A program made the translations under genes and the position numbers. This document shows, in pieces, positions 1 through 11,486 of a stretch of 64,000 nt of DNA (its first letter is position 1; every line of letters starts with the position of its first letter). The notes below the pieces were generated by a model. That model was given only the letters and a program-made list of their open reading frames with translations, was not told the DNA's origin and did not search any database. Source of the DNA: Dicyema japonicum (taxonomy: Eukaryota; Dicyemida; Rhombozoa; Dicyemidae); contig RDEW01000024.1 of assembly GCA_011109175.1 (NCBI GenBank), forward strand, positions 453,005 to 517,004. The letters are read 5' to 3'.

Positions 1-1202
1 AGAGCTCCGGCCAGGAGGTTTCCTTTACTGGAGTGGACAAAAGAGTTCTCGTCAATTATGTGCTCCAAGTCAGAGAAAAGAGCCTTGTCGGGCTGCAGGT
101 ACATCAGAAGGATGTCTTGTAGCTAGGTATCTTAAAACATGACTGACCACGGTGGTTACGGTATTCCACACATGGCTGGACTCGTAGATTACAAGTTCAC
201 TCTTGGGGTCAGCCACGCAACCAACAAAAGACAAGAAAAAGTTGTGGGAGTAACCAACGGAAGTGAAATTCTTTGTAAGACGATCGAAGAAGGTTGAGAG
301 AGTCTGCTGTTCTTCCGTGACAGAATTTGTGACCCTTTCCGCGATGGAGTACAGGTTCTCGACAATTCGAGTCCTCAAATCCTACTGTGAAAGGTCAAGG
401 CTTACATAAAGGAGATCTGGCAGTCTTCCAAGCATGTTGACGGCGGAAATCAGGGATCCCAGAGCCCAGTAGTCAGGATCCACCTTGATGTCTCTGGAAG
501 AGGCAGACTTGATATTCTCAACCAGAACAGGAATATCCACGTGGTATAATGATGGACAAACGAGGTAGATGATATTGTTTAACTGGGCCACTACTTCCTC
601 GTATATTCGCTACCATTTTAAGGTCAACTACCTGTTCTAAGGCTCCAATCTCCGTTTTGAGGGTGCTCAACGAAGTCAGAGTAGCCAGCTCATTGTCCAG
701 ACAGTTTTCTAAGTTTTAAAATCGGAGTACCAGCGTTTACCAAAGTAGAGCATGCGAGAACGAACTTTTCCTCTTCGAGATATTTTCGGGCCATGGTGGG
801 GGCGTTCTTGACTTTGGTTCTACGCTATAGACCCACCATTACAGCATATCGATGTAGTTGGCAATCTCTGTCTGCTCCAATTGGTCGTTCCACAGCTTCT
901 TGAGATCGTTCCGTTTGCAATTCACCAGATTCTTGCAGGACTGTAGATTAGCTCGGATTGAGCTGATTTTTTGGCGGGAAACTTGGTTGAAATAGAATTT
1001 TACTTTTAAATTTCTCATTTACATCGAAAGTACTCACGAATAAATACTTGAGGTAATCCTCAGAGCCTGTTTGTTAGAATTAGGGGAAACCGGTTATTAA
1101 TGAGTTTAATCGTTGATTTGAGGCGTTGAATTTATCGTGAAGTTCTTCCAGTTTAAGTGATATTTTTCCATGAGCATTAGTGTTTGTTACGTCGTTAACC
1201 AT
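1..1202 (-). CDS. EXOC4: Exocyst complex component 4 (Sec8), 3' part beyond window edge
   Basis: EXOC4/Sec8 is a subunit of the exocyst, which tethers secretory vesicles to the plasma membrane. The call rests on the N-terminal coiled-coil region: SRQKISSIRANLQSC and NCKRNDLKKLWND (about 770-980) align with the conserved Sec8 segment of the form SRNKI...LLSCK..CKRDELRKLW, and the later blocks ARKYLEEEKF and LQDILLMYLQPDK follow in the same order as in animal Sec8. The start is the ATG at 1200-1202. Seven introns were placed by frame and homology: 1067-1090, 982-1003, 820-842, 709-730, 610-631, 382-405 and 123-147 (22-25 nt, all GT...AG). The gene runs off the left edge, so roughly the first third of the protein is seen. 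No break was found. Identification is firm; exact splice sites are inferred. Confidence 0.88.
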
Positions 1203-2559
1203 TATGGATTTGAATTTATTTGAGTTTATAAATACTTTTAAAATTTAATTTTAATTATTTAATATTATACGATATTTTAATAAATAAATTTATTATTTAG
1301 ATAAAGCGGCATTTTTGGTATTCATAATTATTTATTACGTTTCTTCTCCAACGAATGGATGGAAGATACCGGCGAATGTGCAAAATACTTAAGAATTCCA
1401 ATTTCTTTTGGACCAGGTTCACTTATGTGTAAAAAATTACTATTATTAAAGCAACACACGTGAACCTATACCCGTGAGGCGTTAGAAACAATCAAACTAA
1501 GTAAGCGGTTCCACCTTTCACAGTTGTGTGCAACCTTTTCAAGTCGCCAAATGTTCTCCACATTCTATTTTTTGACGTACTTGAAATCGGCATCAATTAT
1601 CCCAGGAAGTGTGACTCGTATATGTCACAGAAACGATCCCAGTCTCAACGAAGTACTCTTCCGTTGCTATATTACCTGGGATATTCATTTCCAATCTCAA
1701 TATATGTCGGAAGAGCCCCATCTAAAATCAGTGATCTTGAGACTCAAAGGACCATTGGAATACACATTATATAAAGCATTCTTGTTTATTTTATTTTGTC
1801 AATTTAATTCTAACAATTTCCTTATTAGTCAACGATGAAAAGACTCTACCCGACTTTCTCAGCCTTGGGCATTGCCCACGTTGACAAATTATATAATAGG
1901 ACTGTTTAACAACGGCGCTGATAGCCTTAGCTGGATTATTTATTTGATCTCCTTCTGTCAATCCAGTTCTTTTTACTTTGTTTACTATAGTTTGCCAAAT
2001 GGTTCTGTAATAAGTTTCGTACCAAAATCATGAGGTCCACTCGAAGGTCCATTCGGTTGAAAGTTCCATGCGTCTTTCCTACTAATTAAAATAGTGAGTT
2101 TTGCCTAAGCTGAGTTTTAAGTAATGTAAGTTTTATCTACTCTTTTTGGGAGGGCTGTGTATTTTAGCATAGCTGTAGAAAGGGTGTTTCTTCAAACAGA
2201 CCTCACTGTCTTCAAGTAAGGAACCAAGTTTATTGGTCTTCCTTCATGGTTCATCCGATCTTTTTACAATTTTTATGATATCCACTACTTCCATCGTTAG
2301 GTACTATTTCTTAAGTTCATTAGGAGCAACTTACAATAGGCGAAGAAGAGCTGTATATTTGTTGATTTAAATTAGGTNGATCAACATAATCTAAATCACT
2401 TTGGGGGTAGTAAATTATGCAGTTTATTGTCACTTACCATTTATGGTGCGAGACGTAGTGAAGTGGCTACTGTGGTATCTAAATGCCATGTAAATTATTA
2501 ATTCTAACAATTTTAGTCTAAACGAAAGCTTGCGACTAAACCAGTAATGACGCCTATTA
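1203..2559. other. AT-rich intergenic stretch, no gene recognised
   Basis: Short ORFs on both strands show no family signature and overlap one another, as expected in AT-rich DNA. One unknown base lies at 2378. I see no tRNA, repeat or element end that I can support. Confidence 0.4.
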
Positions 2560-2564
2560 TTGCT

Positions 2565-2680
2565 TATGGGCAGAGAGATCGATGCATTGTACAGTGACGA
2601 AGGAGAAATGATCAGAATTTTAGATGAAGATAAAGAAATTAAAACCATACATAGAAGCCGCGTCAAAAAGTTATGATAAT
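2565..2680 (+). pseudogene. Possible LTR-retrotransposon integrase C-terminal tail
   Basis: A short open frame contains RILDEDKEIKTIHRSRVKKL, which resembles the C-terminal tail of Gypsy-type integrases (a segment like '...KIKTVHHNRLKPY') just before the pol stop. Nothing upstream in the same frame gives an HHCC or DDE core, so this is at most a remnant. The adjacent 122-bp tandem repeat could belong to its LTR or 3' UTR. Weak, based on one motif. Confidence 0.3.
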
Positions 2681-2722
2681 TTTAATTCAGAATCCGGCCG
2701 AATAGTAAAGCTTCCTATGAGC

Positions 2723-2965
2723 AAAATACTAATTAAAAAATTACTTTATAAAGGGAGGGGAGAGAGCACGGAAATATGTTCTATTTTAATGCTGTTTCTC
2801 GGATCCAAGCCAATTGCCTTTGAGAATGACAGTTCCGACCCTCNAAAATACTAATTAAAAAATTAATTTATAAAGGGAGGGGAGAGAGCACGGAAATATG
2901 TTCTATTTTAATACTGTTTCTTGGATCCAAGGCAATTGCCTTTGAGAATGGCGGTTCCGACCCTC
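2723..2965. repeat. 122-bp tandem duplication with an N at the junction
   Basis: Two units, 2723-2844 and 2845-2965, are nearly identical (a handful of substitutions). The unknown base at 2844 lies exactly at the junction, so the assembler may have collapsed a longer array. Function unknown; possibly the LTR or UTR of the neighbouring retroelement remnant. Confidence 0.85.
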
Positions 2966-2969
2966 TGAG

Positions 2970-4363
2970 AATTAAAAAAATTAAAATGATATTTTTTAAT
3001 AAATTTTATTTCTAAAAATAGTTTTGTCAACCATTTTTCGTGAATTTTTAAATAAAATGAAAAAACGCTACATTCAATCAATAATTTTGAAGCGATCTGG
3101 ATTGCAGAAAATCATGTAAAAAACTTCAGAAATGTAATTTTTATTAACAATTATTAGTATTTTTAAGAACCTCGCAGCTCTGGACTTGAAATAATATTTT
3201 TAATTAATAAAAACTGACTCTCGGGCTGACTCCAGCCAACAATAAGCCTCTTCCCTAAAAAGTTGTAAATACTTCGCCTGGTATGCCACTTGTGTTGATA
3301 GCCTCACTTCCTCCGACCTTGCAATGACTGCAACTAACCAAGGATATGCTTCAGATAACACAGCATAACAATATTGAAGACATATTTTCCATTATTTAAG
3401 GAATCTTAGATTGATGACATTCGACGCTCAAAAGTGAAAAATAAATTTCAAATTTTTTGCCATTTTTAATTCATTCAGTTTTGGAATTTCGAGACACATA
3501 ATTATGCGTATATATGCCTCTCTAATCTTCATCAAGCTGAGACGCTAAAGAAAAAAATATTAATGTCTCGGTAAGTTCATCTGTGAGCCAGTCGCTATGG
3601 AAACATCAGGCCTCATAGGAATCACTAATTATGCTGAGCCGTATATGTTAACTATATTTCTAAACATTATTTCTTGCGTAGTACTAATGTCGATCAAGGA
3701 AAGTTCCCTATTCCTTTCATGCCTACCAATTTTAGACTCCCACCTTCACATTCCAGTCTCCTGCAACGAGCAGCCGATGGGTAGATCGAAGTTCCGTCAT
3801 TGTTCTCCCCAATTCCTCGTAGAAATGGTCAAGTTCTTCATAATTCCTCATAACACCCCCACTGTGTGGTGCATAGACATTTATGATTGTAGTTAGCCTC
3901 CTTGACTTTATTGGGTTCTATTGTATTACATAGATCCTGTCGTTATCTTTCCAGTATTTGTAAAAAAAAAGGGACAGCGTCCTCATAGCAAATCCTTGAC
4001 CATAGTATCTTGCATCCGAGAAAAGCATCATGAACGCACAGTTTCTATGCTCCTCGAACAATCCGTCTGTCATCTACATTTCCTGCAGGCAGCATACCGA
4101 TACGCCATATTTTTGAATGCCTGAAGAAGAGTTGGTCTCTCTGTCACATCTTTAAGTCATCTAGTGTTGAAGGTTAGTTAGTTCTTTTCTGAATTCTCAA
4201 ACGCCTTTTAGAAATGTGCTTAACGTGGTCTTATGGCTCACTCGAATAAGTGTCACCATTCCGGAAAGGAACTAAAAGCCATCAACTTTTCCCCACCACT
4301 TGGGTTTCCGTAACCTAATAAATAATGTCACCACCTCAACCAAAAAGTATGGTAAAAATTAAA
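2970..4363. other. Unassigned AT-rich region
   Basis: No gene or repeat is recognised. ORFs at 3597-3896 and 3921-4124 are short, lack motifs and have no plausible exon partners. Confidence 0.35.
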
Positions 4364-4365
4364 TA

Positions 4366-5753
4366 CAGTAAACTATCTAAAATTTGTCAATTCTTAAAAT
4401 TGCCATTTCTCAGATTTGCCATTTTTTAAATATTCTAATTTTAGTGAAAATTTGCCAATTCCGAAATTTGCCAGAATTTTTTAAAGTTTTTAATAAAAAT
4501 TACTAAAAAATTAAAACAATAAAACATTATTCTAGTTGTGATTCTAGTGGTCGATATAAAAGATTCGCTATCAAATAAAAAGTGTAAATATTGCGTTATA
4601 AGGACGACAACAACTTATTATCATGCCAAAGAATTGCCAACAAATTTTCCTTTTTGTTTATAGTGATCATTTGCCGGAGGACAGTTAACGTTCTCTTAAA
4701 AATTCGTGACAATTCAAAACTAAAAATTCTTCAACAAAAACAATCAAAAGTTAAAGTTCCCGAAACTAGATGAAAAACTTATTGAGTGGATGGATTCGAT
4801 GGAATCAAAAGGTATTCTTAATGTTTTTAATTTTTAGGTGCATTGTTTGACACGGAGGATACAAGATCTTCAAAAATAGAGCATCTGTTATGTTATGCAC
4901 AAATATGTCTGGAAATCATAAATTAAAGCCTTTATTGATTGGAAAATCAAAAATGCCAAAATGTTTTCTAAAAAATGTGATTATCGGTGTTTTGTTTTGT
5001 ATTACAGTCCAAAAGAGCGTGGATGACCGGATTTATTTTTATTTTACTCATTGCTTGCCATCGAATTTGGCAAATATTAAAATACTGAATAATTCAGCTA
5101 ATGGATTTTGGAGTTATTATAACAATCAAAGTCCACTTTAATAGATACAAATTGGAGTACCTTTCTCGATTATCGGAAAAAGAAGACATGGCCTGGGAAG
5201 ATGTATCCCCTAAAACAATCAAAAATTGTTTTCAAATTCTAAAAAAATCTGGTATTAGCACACTTTTAGTAAATGTGAACATAAGAAATTTTATCTAATA
5301 CGGATATTCACGATCCAGTTGAAATCGAAGAATTTATGTCATACATTATTCTGAAAAAATGCAATAGATGAAAAAGATGATAATGAGATACTCATCCACG
5401 AAGAAACTACTGAAATGAAACCCGTAAAAAATGAAGTAGCATCCATTTTAAGCGAAATTGGAATAGATCTTTTTGAGAACGTTGAAAACGAAAAGATTTC
5501 GTCCTAATTACATCTATTAGAAGATTTAATGCAATTAACAGAAATATAAAATGAAAGCAAATGGGAATTGAATTTTATTTCGATAAAATTTAATACTTCA
5601 CTTTTTAAATAATTTTTTCGTAATAAAATCAAATTTAGTCATTTTCATCGTTGAGAAGTTCCCCAATAACTATCATAAAAATATTGATTAAATTCTGAAA
5701 TTTTCCGCAAAAAATGCTGGAACTAAAAATGGCAAATTTGGGAGAGTTTACTG
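4366..5753 (+). mobile_element. pogo/Tigger DNA transposon, decayed, with both terminal inverted repeats
   Basis: The element is bounded by inverted repeats beginning CAGTAAACT (4366 onward, and reverse-complemented at about 5733-5753), each flanked by the dinucleotide TA (4364-4365 and 5754-5755), the target-site duplication expected for pogo/Tc1-mariner transposons. A short TTTGCCA-like motif is repeated several times inside the left end. The internal reading frames match Tigger transposase in order. The copy is about 1.4 kb, shorter than an autonomous Tigger, and its frame is broken several times, so it is dead. Confidence 0.82.
4773..5510 (+). pseudogene. Tigger/pogo-type DDE transposase, fragmented
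   Basis: Three collinear blocks are visible in different frames: KLDEKLIEWMDSMESKG near 4775-4815 (CENP-B-type helix-turn-helix region); HKLKPLLIGKSKMPKCF at about 4918-4965, followed by the shifted remains of the '..RAWMTG' block (first DDE Asp region); and MDFGVIITIKVHF plus AWEDVSPKTIKNCF at 5101-5230 (the second conserved domain of Tigger transposases). Frameshifts and stops separate them. A broken cut-and-paste transposase inside the element described above. Confidence 0.8.
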
Positions 5754-6149
5754 TATTCACTTTTTAACTAAAAAATACAATATATTAATTTTGTTGCTTG
5801 AAAGTAGCTGTCTTTCAAAAAGAACCAAGAATATTTTATTTTAAAAAATTCAAATAACGCACGCTACTGTTGTGGCTGAGGTGGTGACGTCCCTCAATTG
5901 TACGAATGTCTAAATCACACCCTGAAGAAATTGTACTCATTGTGGTACTGAAGAGAAAAGGAGAGAAAGAAAAATAATCAAAAGGATGTAGCAAACTGAA
6001 AAAAAGATGAGATCTGCAAAAATGCACATAATGAACACAAGATAACGGATGATCCACTTCATGGCCTGTACACGTCTTGTGTTGGAATGACTAACCTCAC
6101 TGTATTTCAATTGGAAGTGCCAGTCATGCCTCCTACCAGATAGCACGAC
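5754..6149. other. Spacer between pogo element and REL retroelement
   Basis: AT-rich; overlapping antisense ORFs at 5836-6146 have no recognised motif. It may contain 5' remains of the retroelement that follows. Confidence 0.3.
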
Positions 6150-8345
6150 ATCCTTGGCTCTACACTACCCTTCTGATCATGTTACACTGGATCATCAGGA
6201 AGTACTTGAATTGAATTCAAAACTGACACACACACGAAGACTACTGATCAGGATCTCCAAAACTTCCCGTGTATCTGTCGCAGACTGCCTATGCGAGTGT
6301 ATTGAAAGGGCAGTCTCTTTGGACGACTCTGAGGATTGAGCAAGATTACTTTGCTTCGCTCCATTCACACTATGCATACCCCATAGAAGGGGAAAGAAGA
6401 GAAATTACTCACGTCAATAGTAAAAGAACATTCTCTTCCGAAAAAAATCACCTACAGATTCCAAAACTATGAAAGCAAACGTCGACTATCTCGGACACAC
6501 AAAGATTATGGAGAGTAATCCGTCGAAAGCTTTTTGAAGTGGAATTTGTGTTGTCGTGAGGATTCTTGTAGATCAGAAACGTATAATTGAGCCTTCCGAA
6601 CAGTCTACGCACCACTTGTTAGCGACACCCAATTCCCCCAACGACCATCTGATTCCAACTTGCCCAGGACAATTACCTATTCTACTTGTTTTGAAGAGGA
6701 CGTAAAAGATGGGATTCTCTCTTTCGTCCCGAGCAGCAATGGAGGACTTGATGGGGTCCGTCCGAGGCTCCTCAAATATCTCATTGCTCAGAACACGGGC
6801 AACTCTGGCGTCTGGTTTTTGTTGGCCATCACTAAACCAATAACAGGATGCTTTCGGGGACAATAACGATTCGACACGTCTCCGGCGGCTGTAAGCAGCA
6901 GTTCATGCAGTCCGTACATTAACTGAAAAGAACGAGAATATCCGCCATGTAATCATCAAAATTGATATTAAAGACGCCTTCAACACGACACAGCGTGATA
7001 CAATTCTGGAGGATTGATTTACATTCTCCCATAAGTGTACAACTGTGTTCATAGCTCATATGGAAAACCTTCCAGTCTGGTCCACGGTCAATACTTCATT
7101 CAATCGTCTCTGGAGTCCAACAAGGAGACCCACTTGGCCCTGCCTTGTTCAGCCTGGGAATTGCCCATATCACTGGATATTGTTCTACTCCTCTGAGGTA
7201 TTCTATTTTGATGATTACACCATGGGCGGTCATCCGAAGGATGTGCTGGATTGTTTGAAAAGTCTGATAGTTTAAATGGAATCCCCTAAAACTTCGAAAT
7301 GTTGTCACCAATTTTGGATTTTAGTAGCCCTAACGGGACTCGATCTTTCGATGTTCAGGAGATCATTCCAAAAGTAACAGAAACCAAAGACGAACAACTG
7401 AAAATATTTGGATGGCCTCTTACAGAAACTGGAATCAGTAACACTCTCAGTGCAAAAGAACAGCAACTAAAAACAACATTCAAACGTCTGGAGATGTTTG
7501 ACGCACATACCTCTCTATTCCTGCTGAGAAACGCCTTATCAGCACAAAAATTAAACTAATTTCTTCGGGGCACCCTGTTGACTGAAAATGCAACAGTTCG
7601 ATACTATCGATTCCCTCTTTGGGCAACAGTTCGATACTATCGATTATACATCACAAATGTTAAGTTTGACGACCGAGGGTGAGACCAAGCGACCTTGCCC
7701 GTTAGCTTGGGTGGACTGGGAATACTCTCACGAAAGGATTTGGCGCGACCGCGTATCTCTTCTGCTTTGCTCTACTGGACTGCTGATCATGATGATTCTC
7801 CTAACAGAATCGTTAGAAATCTCAGATATGGAGCATTTGAAAGTGAACATGCCTTATCAGAAAGACCGTTACATATTTATTTGCAAAGATAAATATGAGA
7901 GTCTTCTGAACCAATCAAACCAACACCGACGTACTTGTCTAATCACTGGAAGATGCGAATGGTGTGGCGCTTGGATCAATGCCTTCCCCGTTGGTAGCGT
8001 CGGGAGCCACCGGTATCTCCATCAGACTTGGACTAGAGATTTGCCAGAATCATAAGTGCCGGTGTGGTGTTCCTGTCGACTGTTATGGACATCATGCTTT
8101 TTCTTGTCGAAGAAGTGTAGGACGATTCCCAAGATACAAGGCGATCACCAGAATTTTTATGCGAGCTTTGAATCTGCTGGTTACCCCTCCATACTTGAAC
8201 CTGTTGTTTGGAAAGAGGAAACGGAAAACGAATCACAATTTTTCTATTCGAGGAGAGGAAACCTTTGGTATGGAATGCTACGTGCGTCGACCCCCTTTGC
8301 CCATCCAACATTAACGTCATTTGGCTATCTGTTTTTCAAATAGTT
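6150..8345 (+). mobile_element. REL-endonuclease non-LTR retrotransposon, degenerate long copy
   Basis: This is the longest copy of a non-LTR element whose ORF ends in a Cys/His cluster and a restriction-enzyme-like nuclease, as in the R2/NeSL/Utopia-type groups. Blocks in order: pre-RT (ARLLCFAPFTLCIPHRRGKKR, about 6340-6395), RT start (SSNGGLDGVRPRLLKYL, about 6730-6783), KIDIKDAFN (about 6958-6984), VQQGD-like and FDDYTMGG (about 7200-7230), SLGGLGILSRKDLARPRISS (about 7700-7760), and CRCGVPVDCYGHHAFSC (about 8057-8107). Many stops and frameshifts; the RT YADD box has become FDDY. The clade is uncertain; the REL call comes from the Cys/His motif here and from the intact 3' copy at 9433. 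Confidence 0.82.
7588..7646. repeat. Short direct repeat inside the retroelement
   Basis: The string GCAACAGTTCGATACTATCG followed by ATT occurs twice, about 33 bp apart. Local slippage duplication within the decayed REL copy. Confidence 0.85.
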
Positions 8346-9139
8346 GAACAAATATATAGTAAATTGTCTGATGTTACCACGTGCTCACTTATTGCCAGTT
8401 AGATAATTAAAGTCGCTACTAACAGGGATAAGGTCATAACTGATCCTGGATCAAAATAATAAACAACATAGTATCCACCAGTGTCCATTGGGATAGCAAA
8501 GTACTGTGTTCTTGACCTCCTTGGATCAGTTCCCTAGAATCCAATGAGTGTCAGTTTGAAACTTGCTAGTCTACAGAATTCATCGCTGCATCGAGAAGTT
8601 TTGCCACCCACGAGAAGTTTTTTCATAAAGAACTGTATCCATGTGCAGATGCTCACAGACAAATGTTCTTCTGATTCTATACTAAATGCTTCGACAGAAG
8701 ATATACATTAGATAGTCAGAATGTAAACTTCCAATTGATATGGGTGGTCTTGGTCTACAGACAGAGGCGGATAATGCACCTCCCAAATATTTGTCTTGAT
8801 CTGTTTCAAGATACGGCATTTTTGCTGATAACTTTATTGGACGGAAATCTCTGAACTATGCAACGTTTTAGCACGTGTTTAAGTTAGTTTTTAAGTTTTA
8901 TCATAAAAAAGTTGCATACAATTAAACAATTTATTTTTAACGGAAAATTTTTGTCATTTACTAAGCAGAACGACAAAAAATATTGTAAGTCTAAAAAATA
9001 GTGGATTCTAGTGGATTTGTTATATGTTTTTCGAGATTGTATTTTACACGTGTTCAAAAAATATTCATTAAACTAGAAAGTAATTACCCCCCAACCAGTG
9101 ATAGATTTATAATAGTAATGCACCTTACGAAGAATCATA
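8346..9139. other. Unassigned AT-rich stretch
   Basis: No gene recognised. It lies between two REL-element pieces and may be scrambled element DNA. Confidence 0.3.
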
Positions 9140-9316
9140 TTAGCTATAACTCCTCCCAGGGAGGACACGATTTATTTTAAGTAGACAACAGTTATCATAA
9201 CTAATCGATGAGGAAGAACCTAGGAAGAGCATCACTTCTTTTTGTTGTTGTGAGTCTTTTATAAAAGATCTAGTTCCGCAGTGAAATGTTCACTGATGAA
9301 GGCGTCACTCGTCAAG
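9140..9316 (+). repeat. Dispersed repeat family 1, copy 1 (3' hairpin)
   Basis: About 175 bp shared with 29507-29683 and 47950-48122. Conserved blocks are GAACAGTT..AACTAATCG, an ACTTCTTTTTGTTGTTG-like T-rich tract, and a 3' block with a perfect 7-bp hairpin (CAGTGAA, loop ATG, TTCACTG at 9279-9295) followed by GATGA(A/C)GGCGTCACTCGTCAAG. All three copies lie in the same orientation. No ORF. Could be a SINE or the end of a larger element. Confidence 0.75.
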
Positions 9317-9432
9317 TCATCGTAGACACGTGGAACGTAGATAGATTGACCTACCAGGTGGTAACTCTTAATCTGAATTAATTAATATTATTAAGAACAT
9401 TCAAAAATTAATAATATTATTTTGTTTTTTTA

Positions 9433-9913
9433 AAGACAGTTTCGTTCTGCGGGATACCCAGCCATACTAGAACCTGTTGGTCTGGACAGAGGAGACGGAA
9501 AACGTCCCGACGGGATCACAATTTTCCCATTCGAAGAGGGGAAACCTTTGGTCTGGGACGCTACTTGTGTCGACACGCTTTGCCCGTCCAACATTGTCGG
9601 GAGCGCGGTAGACACACTGTATTCCGCGGAAAAAACGATGATGGCAAAGGAGAAGAAGTACGAAGCGCTACGCGACCGATTCGCGTTTTATCCGATAGTG
9701 GTCGAGACAACTGGAGGAATAAGTGGAAAATCGCTTCGCTTCCTAAAGAAACTTGGACGCTTAGCTACACTAAAAAGCCACGACGCACGTGAGACCCGGT
9801 GGCTACTCCAGTTGATCTCTGTTGCAATCGTGAGAGGCAACGCAACGTCGATAATGTCGGCGGGGTCCACTTTGGATGGATGGGCAGTTTTAAATATGCT
9901 TTACTGGGGATAA
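9433..9913 (+). CDS. REL-element 3' module: endonuclease and C-terminal domain, open frame
   Basis: A 5'-truncated copy that remains open for 160 codons. It begins FRSAGYPAILEPVGL and reaches the nuclease signature GKRPDG...LVWDATC, the spacing of the PD-(D/E)XK core seen in REL endonucleases of R2-like elements, then a helical C-terminal domain ending in LISVAIVRGNATSIMS. The TAA is at 9911-9913. The block is clearly richer in G+C than its surroundings. Homologous tails recur at 16.8, 33.9, 56.5, 60.6 and 62.6 kb. The RT part is missing, so it cannot move by itself. Whether it is expressed is unknown. Confidence 0.75.
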
Positions 9914-10330
9914 ATTAACTGATTATTTTATTTGTTTCTTAATAATAATTTGTTTCGTTAATTTATTTTAAAATCTCTGGTTTCCAATGCCTCCCGAGTC
10001 ACAAAATATGGGAACGGGGAGTTATATCCATGACAAAACCATTAAGTGAGCTATATCATAGTGGACATAGTACCAGCCTAACCATTCGACCTACCAGTTT
10101 AACTGGTCTTAGTGGAAATCTAATTAGTCTTCAGATTTTCAGAGCATTTAATAATAAAATAAAATTTAGTCAAACGACGCTGTAAGATATGATAGTGTTC
10201 TAATTTATCGAATCTCTAATTTTTCAACATCAACGATTAAGAAAACTTGAAAATTTTATTTATTTTAATAATATTTTTATTTATTTTCGAAAACAAAAAT
10301 TACCTATTAAACCACGGACCCTGAAACGTT
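9914..10330. other. Unassigned spacer
   Basis: AT-rich, no gene; separates two REL fragments. Confidence 0.3.
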
Positions 10331-10429
10331 CCTACACCTTATCTCTAATAATTATCTCGCTTATTCAGTTTTGCGCCTTCTGCACTGGGACTTGATCGAG
10401 ATGGTCACGGAAAAGAGTCTATCGTTACC

Positions 10430-11030
10430 ACTATGATGACCAACATTCGTTCTTTTTTGGGAAATATCGATAAGAAGGGAGGTGGAATACGACCCGTTGC
10501 GGTCGGATTTGTCTTCAGAAGAGTTGCTGCTAAAATTGCCTCCAGACATTCTATTCCACTCGTCAGAAAATTCTTGAACCCCCCTCAAGTAGGCGTCGGT
10601 ATTCGATTGGGATGCGAGGCCGCTGTCCATTCAGTGAGGACATTCATAAACCGCAGTATAGAAGATTTCCGGGGACATGTCCTGGTCAAACTGGACATCA
10701 AGAACGCCTTCAATAATCTAAGGAGACAATATCTTGGAGGCGTGTGTTGATCGATGTCCTAATATTTTCGAATTTGTGAATCTTTCATACAGCTACTTCA
10801 TCCTTACTTTTCGGGGACTACCTAATCTATCCGTATTCTGGAGTGCAACAGGGAGATCCCCTTAGACCCATATTGTTTTGTCTTGCAATAGAGAAAATCA
10901 CCAAACTTCCGCGCTCGCCCCTCAACCTATGGTATCTGGATGATGCGGTCCTCGGAGGACCCCTATTTTCCGTGATTTGGAAGTGATAATTCCAGCACTG
11001 TGGGAAACAAAAATTAATCAAAAATGGTCC
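10430..11030 (+). mobile_element. REL-element reverse transcriptase fragment
   Basis: An open frame at 10433-10750 carries VAVGFVFRRVAAKIASRH, GVGIRLGCEAAVHSVRTF and HVLVKLDIKNAFNNL, the RT fingers and first catalytic block of the same family as 6150-8345. After a frameshift come SGVQQGDPLRPILF (about 10840-10880) and LWYLDDAVLGG (about 10925-10960), where the YADD motif reads YLDD. It lacks both ends; a better-preserved RT than the 6-8 kb copy but still broken. Confidence 0.8.
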
Positions 11031-11039
11031 CCACCGACA

Positions 11040-11478
11040 TAATCGACGTAATAATCCAACTAAAATCTGTTGAAATCTTTAACTTGTCGTTTGTTCCATC
11101 CATTATCAAAATATCTACAATCACACAAAAAGTTAGCCGATGTCATGTCCGATGAGAAGAGTAGTATAGTACTATCGTGTCGGACTCGTCCTCTTCCTTG
11201 TCCGTCTGTGATCAATAGTTAGGTGATTTCTTTCTCTTATTCAGTGATCCTGCGGTAATAATAATAAATTCTACTAATTCTCGTATTCTCAGAATGAAAC
11301 AAAAATTGTGATGTTTAGTAAAGGAAATGGTTGCTTCCAGTGATGACTGTAATCCAGCGTAGATGTGAAATTTATATCAGGCCAGGACGAAAGAAAAAAT
11401 GACCTATCATGCTTTTTTCAGAGACGGTAATGTGTCTATTTTTAATGTAAGTTTATAATATGAGATATTAAGTAGACA
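11040..11478. other. Unassigned spacer
   Basis: No gene or repeat recognised in this stretch up to the hAT MITE. Confidence 0.3.
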
Positions 11479-11486
11479 CATAGAGG

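Noticed and set aside
9279-9316. Hammerhead ribozyme in repeat family 1 (CTGATGA core)
   Set aside because: The CTGATGA string is present, but the required GAAA after stem II and a matching stem III with a GUH cleavage site are absent in all three copies.
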